A stretch of 64,000 nucleotides of DNA, taken from positions 370,716 through 434,715 of the forward strand of contig KN834776.1 of NCBI GenBank assembly GCA_000827265.1. Reading direction: 5' to 3'. Both the position numbers and the translations under genes were made by a program. Source of the stretch: Collybiopsis luxurians FD-317 M1 (taxonomy: Eukaryota > Basidiomycota > Agaricomycetes > Agaricales > Omphalotaceae). This document shows, one piece after another, positions 47,259 through 58,828 of this stretch (position 1 is its first letter; each line of letters opens with the position of its first letter). The notes beneath the pieces are model-generated. The model was not told the DNA's origin. It made no database searches and saw nothing but the letters and a program-made list of their open reading frames with translations.

Positions 47259-48915
47259 CTGGAAAGTTGAGAAGGTCAAAGCTTGGAGATGGAGGGGAAA
47301 TATCTGGTTCTTGGTTGTTCGCGAGAGATGTCTTGTATGTTTCCGGGTAGGTATTTTCGGTATTGTTATGACAAATTGGAGGTTGGAAAAAATTTGATAA
47401 CGTTGTACTAGTTTGTAACCCGACAACGCACTGAATTCCACGGAATCGAGATTGTCGCTTTTCCCAGATTAAAAGTATATCCTACGCATACAAAGAAACC
47501 CAATGCCGCAGGCTCTCCTCTCAATAGTTGGCGGTTTCAAGATCGCTCAGGGCAACAGCAGGGGAAGTGTTCAAAGAGCTCAGGGAGGTAGGTACATATA
47601 TAGATTCGCTGCAAAGGGTTGAATTGGATTCAACGGCTCCAGTTCAATTCAAATCAGAAGAGACGGTGCAGTGTGCACGGTACAGCAGATGATCTCCGTC
47701 CGATAAAAGTATGGAAAGGTATGAGAAACCAGGAAAAAACCGTCGGTCTTGAATGGAGAATGATTGAATTTCCAAAAACCTTATATTTTGACCATCGTCC
47801 TGGCATTTGGCTTGAAGTTCCGTTGCGGACTATCATTGCGATACGAAAGCGATCAAGGTTGAAGACAAAAGTGAACGCAAAAAGACAAAGGACAATTCCG
47901 GGTCGAATAAGCTTACGGATCGTCGGCTGTGATTGCATTCTCCGTTTTAAGGAACGCGGAAGTGCCGTCCAATGGAAAAGAAGAACCTACAAACAGAAGG
48001 AAGATAATCGGCATAGTTTCTTTGTGCGGAGAGTGTATCAACCGGGCAATTATGAACCGGGAAGTGTGAGTGGAATGGGCATAAATTTTCGGTTGCGCCA
48101 AGTGTTGTCAGAAGGACTTATGTGAATTCAGTATGTATCGGAGAAGGTGGAGGAGACCGTAAGTAGGTCATGGTGGGATATAAAAACAACGGGCAGCTGC
48201 TATCCGCGGGATATCCGATCCCCATTCCGACAGAACAGATTCCGTTCCTCTTCAATGTTGACAGAAAAAAGCCGACAAAAACCACTCCGCATTCAATTAT
48301 GAAAAGCCTCCGAAAATGAAATACATACAAGCTGAGTATCAATTCTGTTGTTTATCTGAAAGAAGATCTCATAGGAGATCCTTTTCGCTCGGTACTTCAT
48401 GATCTGGGGTTCCTGTAGTCTCCTGAGATGCTTAAGATATTATGTCGAGAGAAACAGGCTGCATTCATCATTCAAGTCGGACCTCAGCGTTATTCATAGC
48501 AACCACGTTGACAAGCATGCATAGGTCGTATGTATATGAAGCTCGTTTCTAGCTCTATTATCCTCCGTTCAATCGGTTGAAATGTTCAGCTAGCCCTTGG
48601 GATGAATATGACACCCATAGATCACTTAAACGCAGCGAATCCATTCAGCTCGACCCATGCTTGGCAAATCGGGGAAAGCGGACCGGGCATCTGCTCACAG
48701 GTTTGGTCTATTCTATAGTCCACGGGTCACGAATTTGAAGATATTGATTCTTACCCATCCGCAGTTGCCCAAAGATTGAGTCCACCGTCTTTGACACTCA
48801 ACACAATTCTACGTCGAAATATCCAGAGCCATCTCTTTTTTCCTATTATATTCCGCCTCCCACCTTTCCCCCCCCCTTCTCACGTCTTCCAGGGCCAGCT
48901 CGTTCTAAAGCTTCA
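47259..48915. other. Intergenic between divergent amidohydrolase and ADH genes
   Basis: It is a shared upstream region of 1.66 kb. A plus-strand open frame with an ATG at 47721 (to 48122, 134 codons, basic) is present but matches no family and has no splice context. Pyrimidine-rich sequence (48840-48885) precedes the ADH start. Confidence 0.4.
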
Positions 48916-50233
48916 ATGGCATTCAGCTCGCAAACCTCGGATATGAAACCGACGCCTATATTACCGGAGGAGATGGAGGCCTATCGATGGTATCCCGGCG
49001 CAAAGACATTAACCCAAGCCAAAGTTGCAGTACCCACTCCCGCTGAATATGAAGGCAATCTATCGTCATATCTTGAATATTCATAACTAGTTCTTAACCA
49101 TGTTAATTGCAGTTCTGGTTAAAATTCTCGCGGCAGGAATGTGCCATTCGGATTTAATGTTCTATGAAGATACGTATAAACTTGGAAGGACCAAGCCGTA
49201 CGTTTCTACTTCTCGATTGAAACTCAGCTTATAACCGATTTGATCGTTCTACCAGCTTTACCATGGGTCATGAAGGTAAGCATATGGTCATAACTCTCGA
49301 ACGGTTATCATCGAGCATATCGGCCTCTAGGCGCGGGCGAGATCATTGCTCTCGGCAATTCCGTACCGTCTCTCTTTCCAGACCTTCATCTAAACCAATA
49401 TATCGTGATACACTCCAAGAATGCATGCTATCTTCCTAGCTGCCCAGAGTGTTCTATCGGTGCGGACAACCTATGTACGCAGCACTTACCCCTCGGACTT
49501 GGTGTCGATGGTGCTTACGCTCCATTTATGGTTGTTCCTGCAAGAAATATTGTTCCGGTCAATGCTACAAAGGAGGAAATCCCACCCGCGGTGGCAGCTG
49601 TTGCAACAGATGCGGTCTTGACCAGCTATCATTCTTTGAGGGATGTGAAAGTAGGAGAGACGGTATTGATTGTTGGAATTGGGGGACTTGGCACCAATGC
49701 CCTCCAGATTGCCAAGGTTCGTCTTCGCAGCCCACATTACAAGGTCCTCCTAGAATATTGTCGTCACTGGGTAGAATGTCAAAGGAGCTCAGACGGTCAT
49801 TGCCTGTGATAACCGCGGTGTAGCTTTACAAGCAGCGCTTGAGGTTGGGGCTGACTATGCTGTCAAGCCAGAAGAACTTCCTTCGCTCCTCACCTCGAAC
49901 AAACTTGTCGTTGACACGGCGTGCGATTTCGTAGGTACAGGAACGACGTTTAAATCAATTCTTGAGCATGTTCGTCCAGGAGGAACTATTCTGCTCATCG
50001 GTCTCGGCGCACCTTTCGTCGAGCTCCCCTTGATCGCCGCAGGTCGCAAAGAGATCACAATCAAAAGTAACTTTTGGGGAAAAAAGCATGAACTAGCTGA
50101 AGTGCTGGAGATTCTGAAATCCAGACGTGTTACCCCGGTCGTGGAGGTGAGATCGTTGTCAGAAGCTGCGGAGGTATTTGAGGAAATGAGAAATGCAAGA
50201 CTGAAGGGTAGGGTAGCGTTAGTTCCTAACTAG
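48916..50233 (+). CDS. Zinc-dependent medium-chain alcohol dehydrogenase
   Basis: Five exons (48916-49054, 49113-49197, 49256-49275, 49331-49716, 49775-50233) sum to 1089 nt, 362 residues. Catalytic zinc ligands appear as GMCHSD and MGHEG, with a structural zinc cluster C-YLPS-C-PE-C-SIGADNL-C. The Rossmann motif is GIGGLGTNALQIAK, and the second half includes VVDTACDFVGTGTT and RPGGTILLIGLG. The family oxidises alcohols or reduces aldehydes with NAD(P); the substrate is unknown. It is cytosolic, with no leader. The first intron appears to use a GC donor (GCAATC at 49055), which gives PAEYE joined to VLVKILAAG in frame; no GT donor does. Exon 3 is 20 nt. It is divergent from the amidohydrolase, which may only be chance. 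Confidence 0.92.
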
Positions 50234-50351
50234 CGCGCGAGAGCGGGAGAGGGGATGATAACAGTTGTACCATACTTACCTCGAACCAGAAAAAGCTATA
50301 AAAACTTCAAATGGTTATCCAGTGAAAGCGACACAAACAATCAAAACAATT

Positions 50352-50427
50352 TCCTTCTAGCCGACTTGAACGACTGACCTCGTCATAGCATACTAGTGAC
50401 GCGCTCTACCAACTGAGCTAAGAAGGA
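50352..50427 (-). tRNA. tRNA-Thr (AGT)
   Basis: The minus strand folds as a cloverleaf of 76 nt: acceptor TCCTTCT/AGAAGGA, D-arm GCTC-AGTTGGTA-GAGC, anticodon stem CGTCA/TGACG, T-arm AGTCG-TTCAAGT-CGGCT. The anticodon loop reads CTAGTATGCTA, placing AGT at 34-36. The loop is 11 nt instead of 7, so four extra bases lie just 3' of the anticodon, where eukaryotic tRNA introns sit. A-box and B-box promoter sequences are present (TAGCTCAGTTGG and GTTCAAGTC). Confidence 0.88.
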
Positions 50428-51073
50428 TATATTCTGATTCAGATTTTTTTCCATAAGACAAATTCTTTTATTAATAATCGAAAAACTGCCGTGATCACCC
50501 TTTTGCATTGCGACTCCGACGACAAAGGCAGCTAGTAAAAGAAGATAGAATCGTTGTCTCTCTTATCTTCTCCTTAACCAAAAACTTCGGGGTGACAAGC
50601 AGCGGCGTTGAGGGAATTTGGCCATTTAACGATTGCCATTGTTGTGAAAACGCTAAAAATATCTGCTCTTTATCTAGAAGTCTTGAGTGGCCATAGCTCT
50701 AGTCGGGTAGCTTAAAATGCTCTGGTCCTAGCCTTTAACCCCGTCTGGCTTAGTTTCTTCAGGTGCCTTTGTAGCAGAGCAAAAATCTCTCATTCAATGT
50801 GGTCGTTCCAAGTATGACCTCCGCGCATCCTCCCTCCGGACGTCGAATTTGCAATATCTCGATTTGCCTCGATTCAGAAATTGAGGGTGATGACAACAGC
50901 TACTCTGCTATCAATGTTATGGAACTTACAGCAGCACAAGGCCTTGGATTGCTATCTAGGCCAGTTTATCTTTGTTGACGCGATTATCTCACATAAAAGC
51001 GTTTCTCGCCTCTCGATGGCTGCCAATTGCCACTCTCAACCCCGCAATCTCAGTAGTGCGCGGCCAGCTTCCG
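50428..51073. other. Intergenic, 5' flank of the MFS gene
   Basis: It holds a plus-strand open frame from an ATG at 50814 (MTSAHPPSGRRICNISICLD) that ends before the MFS start and could be an upstream frame in the MFS leader. Nothing else is recognised. Confidence 0.35.
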
Positions 51074-54000
51074 ATGGATGAAAGCTCATCCCACTACACG
51101 GCACAACCTATGAGAACAATGGACGAGGTGGGGAACAACGTTGTCGATCTCGACACGTCCGCATTTCCTCCTCCCATTCCTACAGTGTTGGCCGTCGAAA
51201 ATTCATGTACTCCTTTGCCAATTTTGCCAATGTCTGTCCTCGCAATTGTAAATTTCCTTTTTGATTAACATACTGCTGTTCTCACTCACCTGCTTCGCTT
51301 ATAGACGATGCTAGGAGAATTTCTGTCTTCCAATGTTTCAGTCCCTTTTTTGCTCTTGATGGTTAAAGGTACGCAGAGCTCTAACGCTGATTGTGACTCA
51401 CGAGCTCAAGCTTCTCTTTCTTGAGGTTTTGGATTCTCAGACGAAGCGGAGGCAGCTTTCTGGACGGGAATCTTGGGCAAGTCTTTTCGCTCCCGTGATC
51501 CTACGTGACTTCTCACTAGGGAGCGAATTTTATAGTGGCGATGTTCTTCCTCAGTCAGTTTCTAACCTCCTTACTCTGGGTAGGCGATTGTGAATACTAC
51601 GCTTTGAGCTCTGGGTTGAACCTTCTTATGTAGGCGACGCTCGCGGACAAGTACGGGCGACGGTCTGTGCTTGTAGCTACGTTGCTTGGAAGCGCAGTAT
51701 CCGTAACCGCATTTGGATTGTCTAAAAGCATCACGCAGGCGATTTGTGTTCGCCTGATCCAAGGCATCTTTGCTGGGGCAGTTGGAGTGGCAAGAGGATC
51801 CGTTGTTTTCATCACGGATAGCTCGAACGAAGGACGAGCGTATGCCATTCTTGGGTAAGGCATCTCTTATTGTATCTTTATATTCGCCTAATTATGTTTT
51901 CAGATTTTGCTGGGGTTTCGGTGGCCTTCTAGGGCCAATCATCGGAGGTTCGCGTAAGTACCTGTAACAGACACGGATGATTTGGGTAGCATTGACCTGG
52001 TTATTGATACTGGATAGTTGAGCGCCCTACTGAGAGATTGGCGATATTTCGTCACTGGAAGATTTTGCAGACTTTCCCATACCTTCTTCCCTCTGCAGCT
52101 GCTGGACTGATTCTTCTTTCTGGTACGTGATAATCTGATTGCTACTTATATTCCGAACGTCCTGCTCATGCTGGCGCACGTAGGCTCTATCTTAGCCTGT
52201 TTTCTCGAACGAGATGGGGGGTCTCGCACAAAACCCCTTTCCCCTCATCCTGAGAAAACCGAAATATACAGTTCGAACGCTGGAGAGCCAGCCATATCAC
52301 CATCAACAGGTCCCTATCCCCAAAGTCTGAATGGGTTTATTCGGGGACACAGGGTCGTAGGCCACGGTCTGCAATCCACAGTCTTCCCTTCGGCTCCTCC
52401 ACCTACCGCCTTGCGCTCTCAAGGAATTCCCATCGGAAACCGAACCAATACAATGTCCAGCTCCGGTCCCGGTAGTTTGGGTCGTACTGCTGGGTCTCTA
52501 AGCCGCCAAGCGCTCACTAACCCTTCTCCTGTCTTCCCTGCGAATATCAGCGGAAGCTTGCCGACTATTCGTGACTATGCTGCTTGCAAAGACGATGTCA
52601 ACAACGTGAACGATCTAGCCGATAGTCGAAGTATTGCGGAAAGGATGGTTTTGGTGAATGAAAATGCTGTAAATAACATCGCAGATCTTTGGGTCGCCGC
52701 TGCGCTTAATTTGGATAGAAATCCGACCGACGGTGATGTTTTTGAGATAAATGCTCGGGAGGAATGCTCGGTAGAAGATAATGGGCCTAGAGGACGGCCT
52801 AGCTCAAGATTGATTACTCGTCCTCCCACTCGGCTTGCCTCGCGAAGGTCAAACCATACACTTTCTGCTTCTCGGCATCGATCATCCAGCCGGCTATCCA
52901 CAGTTATTCCTACTATTGCCCCTCTCGACAACTTTTCGGCCGTCTCTCAATCTTTCGAACTCGCATTTGCATCTCGTCAGCTTTCCTCTACTTTTTTCAA
53001 CTCTGAGCTCGTTACTCCACGTGCTGTTAATGAAAATCAGACATCTCAATCTGAAGTCGATCCAATATCTACCTCAGAACGAGAACTGTCGCCAATCCCT
53101 GAAACAAGACGGCCTTCTGAATTGCATCTTGAACAGCTGGAGAGTACTCCATTATTAGCGTCTCAAAAGGCTCCTACGGAGATACAATCTACGTGTCAAC
53201 TTCCGCTGCTTGTTATTGCACAATTCGGGTTGCTGGCTTTGCACACTACCGCCCATGATCAAGTGTTTCTTTCGTATTTAACAAGGTGAGCCTACCCTAT
53301 CCTAGTTTACATCTATCTTCTAACCTGCCTGATGATAGTGGGTACGAGGCTGGAGGGCTCGGTCTCACTGCAGGCGATTTTGCACAATTGAGTATGTTCA
53401 TTTCTTACTGCACTGTGTTTGTATTCAATTGTATCATCCTTAAGTTGCGCTGATGGGTGTCGCTCAAATTTTTTATCAATTCTACCTGTACCCGTAAGTT
53501 CCGTTCTTGATTAATATCCAATGTTATTTCTTAGTGCATCAATCGTCTGTCTGTGCAGCAACGTCGGGTATGTTGTGAACCTTTCGGGTACCTTTCTGCC
53601 AGGCTGATAACCTACCAGTCCTCCAAGAGGTCGACTCTCCCATGCGACGATGTACCGTCTAGGGACATGCCTTTTTATTCCGGCATATCTGACGGTGGTC
53701 ATGTACCGAAATCCATTTGCACATCCGGATGATTTCCAAAAATTCGCATTGATTACCGGTAAGCAGGGATCTCGGACTCTCAAGTCATTTCTGATGTATT
53801 TCTACGCACAGCTCTTACAATAAGCACGTACGTATACTTTGAATACTGGCAAAAGTCGCGATCTGAGTGCTATGGATAGAGCTGTTCGCTATTGCGGAAT
53901 GACCTTTGCGTTTACTTCGATATCTGTGCTGTTAAACCTCAGTACGTACAGCTCTGCCCATCTTGTGCGAACATTTCTGAATTTAAGCTCATTTAAAAGT

Positions 54001-54249
54001 GGCACATCCGGAAGCTGTTGGGTATGCTAATGGACTTGCGCAAACTATCGTGAGCCTTGCTCGATGTGTAGGACCTATCCTGGGCGGCTGGGTGAGTTGC
54101 TCTGCACCCTTCTCTTCGAGTCGATCCTGAAATTTCAACAGATGTGGTCTGCAAGTGTAGAGGGACATTCATCAGGCTATCCGTGTGGCTTTGCCGTATG
54201 CGCAGGTATCTGCGCTTTTGCTGTGATCCTGACGGCCTTCCTCGAGTAG
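51074..54249 (+). CDS. MFS transporter, DHA1-like, with a very long central loop
   Basis: Sixteen exons (51074-51247, 51305-51368, 51426-51476, 51536-51579, 51634-51854, 51904-51953, 52018-52122, 52184-53285, 53339-53391, 53445-53493, 53559-53567, 53619-53758, 53812-53827, 53880-53941, 54000-54091, 54142-54249) sum to 2340 nt, 779 residues. MFS signatures are LADKYGRRSV (loop 2-3 motif A) and GGLLGPIIGGS (motif C of proton antiporters) in TM5. Between TM6 (GLILLSGSILACFL) and TM7 (LPLLVIAQFGLLAL) lies a Ser/Thr/Pro-rich cytoplasmic loop of about 330 residues. The second half has YANGLAQTIVSLARCVGPILGGW. The layout resembles YCR023C/ZIF1-like DHA1 proteins; the substrate is unknown. Intron 3 uses a GC donor (GCAAGT at 51477) and exon 11 is only 9 nt; both keep frame. 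It sits in a membrane, plasma or vacuolar. Confidence 0.93.
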
Positions 54250-55539
54250 CTTTACCTTTCTTCCAAACGACGACTTGAACGTTGCTATATAGTACCTGGC
54301 TATGATGATATTTTGATTATGAACTTAGAACGGGATCACGGAGAGAGTTTTGGGTCTAAATAGTTTTCATTTCGGAACGAAACTTCCTTTCTTTCCATTT
54401 TAGGGTTGATCAGAACAGCTTTGACTTTCACCGACCGAGAAAGCGGATTCATCTTTTGCAACGAGATTATTACAAGTCTTCTATGTCCATGAAGGAGCCT
54501 TCTTGTTGCATTGAGCGAAGATTAACAAATTGTTTATGAACTCACTCAAGTCTAAGTGCGATTCACGAGAGATAAGTACACAGCTCTGCTTGCGGGCCAA
54601 GGCCTCACATGTATGAGAGTGTTTCATTGGAGGATGTAGGCTTTGCGTCCACCTTTAGTCACACTCATTGATGTACCGTTTAACCCTTATCCGGTATGTA
54701 GAAGAGAATTATTTCCTCGGATGGCGAGGTTTTTCTCTGAAGCTTCACTGCCATCCACCGTCCACTCACCATTAAGAGAACGCCCAGTGTCAATTTGCGA
54801 CGGGGCAAAAGAATGATCTTGAAGACATGATCCGAGGGCTGAGCGGCGGTATGTACATTCGACAAGAGATGGTCAAAAATGATCCGATTCAGGCTAGCGC
54901 GTTGCAATTAGTACAGCAGTACATAACATGCTGTCCATGGTGACCATACGAAATGCCTCCCTGCAAGATTCATGGCTGCCGAAGAACAGAAAGATATTGA
55001 CTTCATTTCCCGTTTTCTTCAACTTCTTGACAGACCGTCCCAGGTACTGGGATTGGCAGTAGCCTACTATGGTATGCTTGGCCAATCGAACCCGATATTG
55101 TAGAAAGATCTCCTCTCCATTTCCCACTGGTGAATGATATGACGGTGTACTATTTTCAGGGACCATTGTTCAAGATTCTTTTAAGACTCGTTCTAGAGCA
55201 TTGGAAACGCCAAGAAGGGGAAAATGTATTAAATATTCCCGGTTCACCGATTCAAGAACCACAGTCTGTCACAGTCATAATCGGTCACCTTGAGCTGGCC
55301 AACGAACAGATGAGCAACAACAAAAACGGGATGAAGATGAAGCCAGATTGAGTAGTAATAGAAATTCCTCCTTCCCGTACCCTCCCCACACGACTGTAAA
55401 GCTACATACCTGAGAAACACTGGAAAATTCAATTTGTATACGTAAGTACGTACAGAATTTGCCGAGCTTCCAAGCATCCCAACCGTATATATTCACGCAC
55501 GAGTGGCCCCACTAAGAAATGGCTTTGCATCTATCGATA
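54250..55539. other. Intergenic, no assigned gene
   Basis: Minus-strand open frames at 54680-54907, 54894-55166 and 55244-55496 have plausible splice donors (for example near 54769) but were not joinable into a recognisable protein. They could belong to an unrecognised or decayed gene. Confidence 0.3.
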
Positions 55540-57168
55540 TTAAAGGATCTCTTGATTATGAGGTTCGTTCGCAGGGTACACGATCACCTTTACGTCCATC
55601 GACTCTCTCAGGCTCTGAATGTCCGCCCGTGTAAGAGACGCGAAAGGAGGATATCCTATCGACAATATAAGAGTCACAGACTCGAGAGGGCGGCAGTTCA
55701 GAGTCGGACAATGAACCTGTAAGAATTCTGATGCGCGAGAAGCCACCATTTCGTAGCCGACGAATCGCCCTCTGTCTGGAAGTGCCATAGAAAAAGTGAT
55801 AGATTGTAATTTCGGTACAATCACATTGCCTTCCTCAGTGTCTCCGGGCCTGATTGTCATTGTTTGGAAAAAGGATAGAGAGAGAGTCGAGTTGAGACGA
55901 TCGTCGACAACCTTTAGATCCTCTAAGTTTGGGGTAAGACGAAGGGTTTCCAATAGCTGCTCGTCCTTCATCCTCGTCCATCTAAGCGACAGGGTCCTCA
56001 GCGACGATGTGAGTTGGGAGCGAATAAGCATCGATATGAACTCAACTTGCGGCCAATCATACAATGGAGCACATATTTCAAGCGATAGGAGAGCTGGCAA
56101 GTTAAAAGTGGAAAAAGGCAGGATCATGGACGATTTCTCGTACAGTTCGAGTCCCAGAGACTTTAGTTTGGGGAGTACAACAGGAACTGGCAAATCACCA
56201 GTCTCAACAGGTAGGTAACTGAATTGACCAGTGATCTGTAGTTCCTCCAGATTGCCAAAGTATTTCTCGACAGTTTGGGGAAGCCGATGTAACGAATGGA
56301 GCAATGAAAGAGAAGTGAGCTGCTGGAATGGAAATAGACCTGGGGTGAAGGTAGATATCGCCATCTTCCGTAGTCGAGGAAACTCTGCAGCTGAGAATAC
56401 GTGAATCTCGTCTTCAGTGTCCTCCAGTTGAAGCAATTCCAGATGAGGAAACCGTAAGGTCTCCGATGAGTTTACTATCTGCTGAAAGATAGAATTGAAC
56501 TCCGCTAAAGTCCTGTCTCCAATCACCCATAGCCTCTTCCATCTCTCGCGGTGCGAGATGAGATTTTTCGAGATAGTCCTGGCGCCGTCGAGGTTGAGAT
56601 CTCTGCCAAAGGGAGCAGAATTGTGAATTTGGATGTCCAAAGCGGCAGATCTGGAGCGACTCAAGTGCATCTCTACCAGGCGGACGCTGCCAACCCCGCA
56701 AAATAACGAGGGCATACGAATATCAGACCAGAGCGTCGACGTAGATAAGCAGGTTTCTCGCCAGAAGAAACATACATGGGAGAGCTTTATAAGTGCTCTA
56801 GTAGGATTTAGCTGCTCTGAAGGTCGTAGAAACCATTCATGAGCAAAGGCCAAAACAAAATGATATATCTCTGCTAATGTTTCCGCTGGTAACCGTCGAA
56901 TGGGAGCCAGGAAGGCGCGTAGGTGGAGTGTACTTTGCTCTAGGAAAGCGGTGTGCTCATGGAGTGGGGATAGTTTGAAGTCGCCCTCACCGTCACTGTT
57001 TCCTTTGCTGGATTCGAGAAAGAGGGTCCTCTCCAGCTCCTCGACTTTCCCAGCTAGCTCCTTGCGTTCGAGTTCGTCGGGCAGATAATGAGACCGGAGC
57101 TTAGTGCGGATCATGTCGTTACTCCATCTTTGATAATCCGGCTGCTTCCTTGTCGAGTCGTTGGCCAT
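55540..57168 (-). CDS. F-box protein with degenerate LRR-like region
   Basis: A single exon of 1629 nt encodes 542 residues. It has the mushroom F-box layout: an N-terminal basic/coiled-coil part (ERKELAGKVEELERTLFLE, ~34-52), then the F-box PIRRLPAETLAEIYHFVL (~89-106), ALIKLSHVCFFWRETCLST and TLWSDIRM. The remainder has irregular leucine-rich segments (LTSLSLLHSLHRLP, LEELQITGQFSYLP, SLRTLSLRWTRM, LEDLKVVDDRL). F-box proteins link substrates to SCF ubiquitin ligases through Skp1; the substrate is unknown. The family is much expanded in Agaricomycetes. The start is the first ATG in frame (MANDSTRKQ). No introns, which is common in the family. Confidence 0.88.
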   Translation of the reverse strand: MANDSTRKQPDYQRWSNDMIRTKLRSHYLPDELERKELAGKVEELERTLFLESSKGNSDGEGDFKLSPLHEHTAFLEQSTLHLRAFLAPIRRLPAETLAEIYHFVLAFAHEWFLRPSEQLNPTRALIKLSHVCFFWRETCLSTSTLWSDIRMPSLFCGVGSVRLVEMHLSRSRSAALDIQIHNSAPFGRDLNLDGARTISKNLISHRERWKRLWVIGDRTLAEFNSIFQQIVNSSETLRFPHLELLQLEDTEDEIHVFSAAEFPRLRKMAISTFTPGLFPFQQLTSLSLLHSLHRLPQTVEKYFGNLEELQITGQFSYLPVETGDLPVPVVLPKLKSLGLELYEKSSMILPFSTFNLPALLSLEICAPLYDWPQVEFISMLIRSQLTSSLRTLSLRWTRMKDEQLLETLRLTPNLEDLKVVDDRLNSTLSLSFFQTMTIRPGDTEEGNVIVPKLQSITFSMALPDRGRFVGYEMVASRASEFLQVHCPTLNCRPLESVTLILSIGYPPFASLTRADIQSLRESMDVKVIVYPANEPHNQEIL

Positions 57169-57633
57169 TTCACGAATGCAAGAGCGGATGAACAACTTGA
57201 ACGTACTTGGGGTGACTCGTGGAGGTGATTAGAAAGATGTGGGATGCCGTCAAGCCACAGTTGTTTATAGCCTGCATTCTTCGAAATCGCTATCTGATTC
57301 TGATTGATACATCAAATAAGAAGGGCGCAACAAATGAGACTCCATAAGTAGCGATTGTAGACATTGCCAGAATCGCTTTCAAGTTATAAGAGATGCTGAA
57401 ATCGTAGATAGGTAGGCTCTAACCAGCGTGGATCGTATACAGATTCGGGTAGAGCCTTCCAAGATGTTCTGCGTTCGGTATCTAAACGGAACCGATGAAT
57501 GGTACATAATTCTTGACTACGGTAGACCCATAGGTCGAGACTAAGTGAAAGAAAGCTTCTCTAGCCAGCAAAACAAGGAACACAAGTGCGTCGTCGGGTA
57601 TAAGTGGAAAGAATGGGTATCAATCTGGTGGGT
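57169..57633. other. Intergenic
   Basis: No gene was seen. It lies upstream of the F-box gene and downstream of hus1 on the same strand, so it presumably holds the F-box promoter. Confidence 0.4.
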
Positions 57634-58828
57634 TTACTCATCGTCAATAATAGCAGGTACATAGAAGGTCAAAACACCTCCTGCATCCGCCACGTCACCG
57701 ATGTAGACATATAGGATCAAGCAGTGGTTTTGGCAAATACCTAGGCAAAAGTTGGTCATCGCAAAGTGAGGATAGAGTGGAAAGGGAAGTACAAGCTATC
57801 GTGGTCGTCGAAACGACGTGGCTACTCAAAAACTTGACAAAGCTTTTGATAGAAACGAGAACGGAGAAAAGATTCTCTGGATCAGGTCGAGCATCTGTAT
57901 TGTCTTGAGAGCTATTTTCTTTCACTGTAATTACCACGGTAAGGACACACGAAGGCGAAATAAAGGATATCACGAACTCATTTGCGGAATGGAAAGATTC
58001 TGCCATTCTGTCTCGATCTTGACACTTTCTGTGTGGATTGACAGCTTGAGGCATCCATTATGGTTTGCCTGAATGGCCAGTATCTCAGCCATGTTGCGCA
58101 TTCGTTCGACAATCGTTCGTAGTTTCTGAAGCGGTGGCAAGATGATATGAATCTGTGGAATGATAAACGCCCAGTGATAGGTTCGAAAGTAGTAAGACGA
58201 ACGTACGTCTGGCTCAGGACACATTGGCTCAGTTAACCTCGCGACATCTACAGGCTTCATCACCTCAATCTTCACATCATGTGCTACGCGAACCCTTCTC
58301 CCTACACTGGTAGATCCAATAATCTCGATATTAAGTACAGCCTGGTCGTTTTTCTTTGCTAGCTTCACGATGACTTCTTCCGTATCATATGATGAACCTG
58401 AGGCCGAATTAGAGGTGGTGGCAGATGCCGATGCGGATTTGAGTGCTCCCATGAGAGCTTCGGAAGAGATATGTACGGTTATTTCGTTGTTAGAGTTGGA
58501 CTGGATGCGGTAGTTGCTGAATATTGCATCGCGCTTGATTTGGCTAGATCAAACCAACGCGGGCGGTTATGTTCCGAAACTGGGTATACGAGCCTGAACT
58601 CACGACCAGACTTGGATTCCCCCTTCATTGGCCTCGTTGTTACATATAACGTGCATAGTCTCTTCGGTAAACTTTATGATACATTTTTTCTGTAGCTTTT
58701 CGACGCATTGCATGATGCCTTCAATCGTCGTCGAGGTGGTCAGACAAGTTTTTGAGCAGCCGAAACTGTTGTTGGACAAACTCACGATAGAGGGTTGTTA
58801 CATTGTCAATATTGGCACGAAATCGCAT
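57634..58828 (-). CDS. hus1: Checkpoint clamp subunit Hus1 (9-1-1 complex)
   Basis: Six exons (58786-58828, 58604-58718, 58207-58543, 57978-58152, 57793-57924, 57634-57740) sum to 909 nt, 302 residues, close to known Hus1 lengths. Hus1 forms the PCNA-like Rad9-Rad1-Hus1 ring loaded at damaged DNA to activate the ATR/Rad3 checkpoint in the nucleus. Recognisable blocks are MRFRANIDNVTTLYRI, KKCIIKFTEETMHVICN, RDAIFSNYRIQSN, VIVKLAKKNDQAVL, the basic HDVKIEVMKP, PEPDIHIILPPLQKLRTIVE and LSIHTESVKIETEW. They continue with SIKSFVKFLSSHV, TTTIACICQNHCLILYVYIG and GGVLTFYVPA. A Ser/Thr-rich insert (SASASATTSNSASGSS) lies in the middle. No lesion is seen. Confidence 0.96.

Noticed and set aside
47619..48125. 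168-codon plus-strand open frame upstream of ADH
   Set aside because: It starts at a non-ATG codon (first ATG at 47721), is very basic, shows no family resemblance, and lies in a divergent promoter region.
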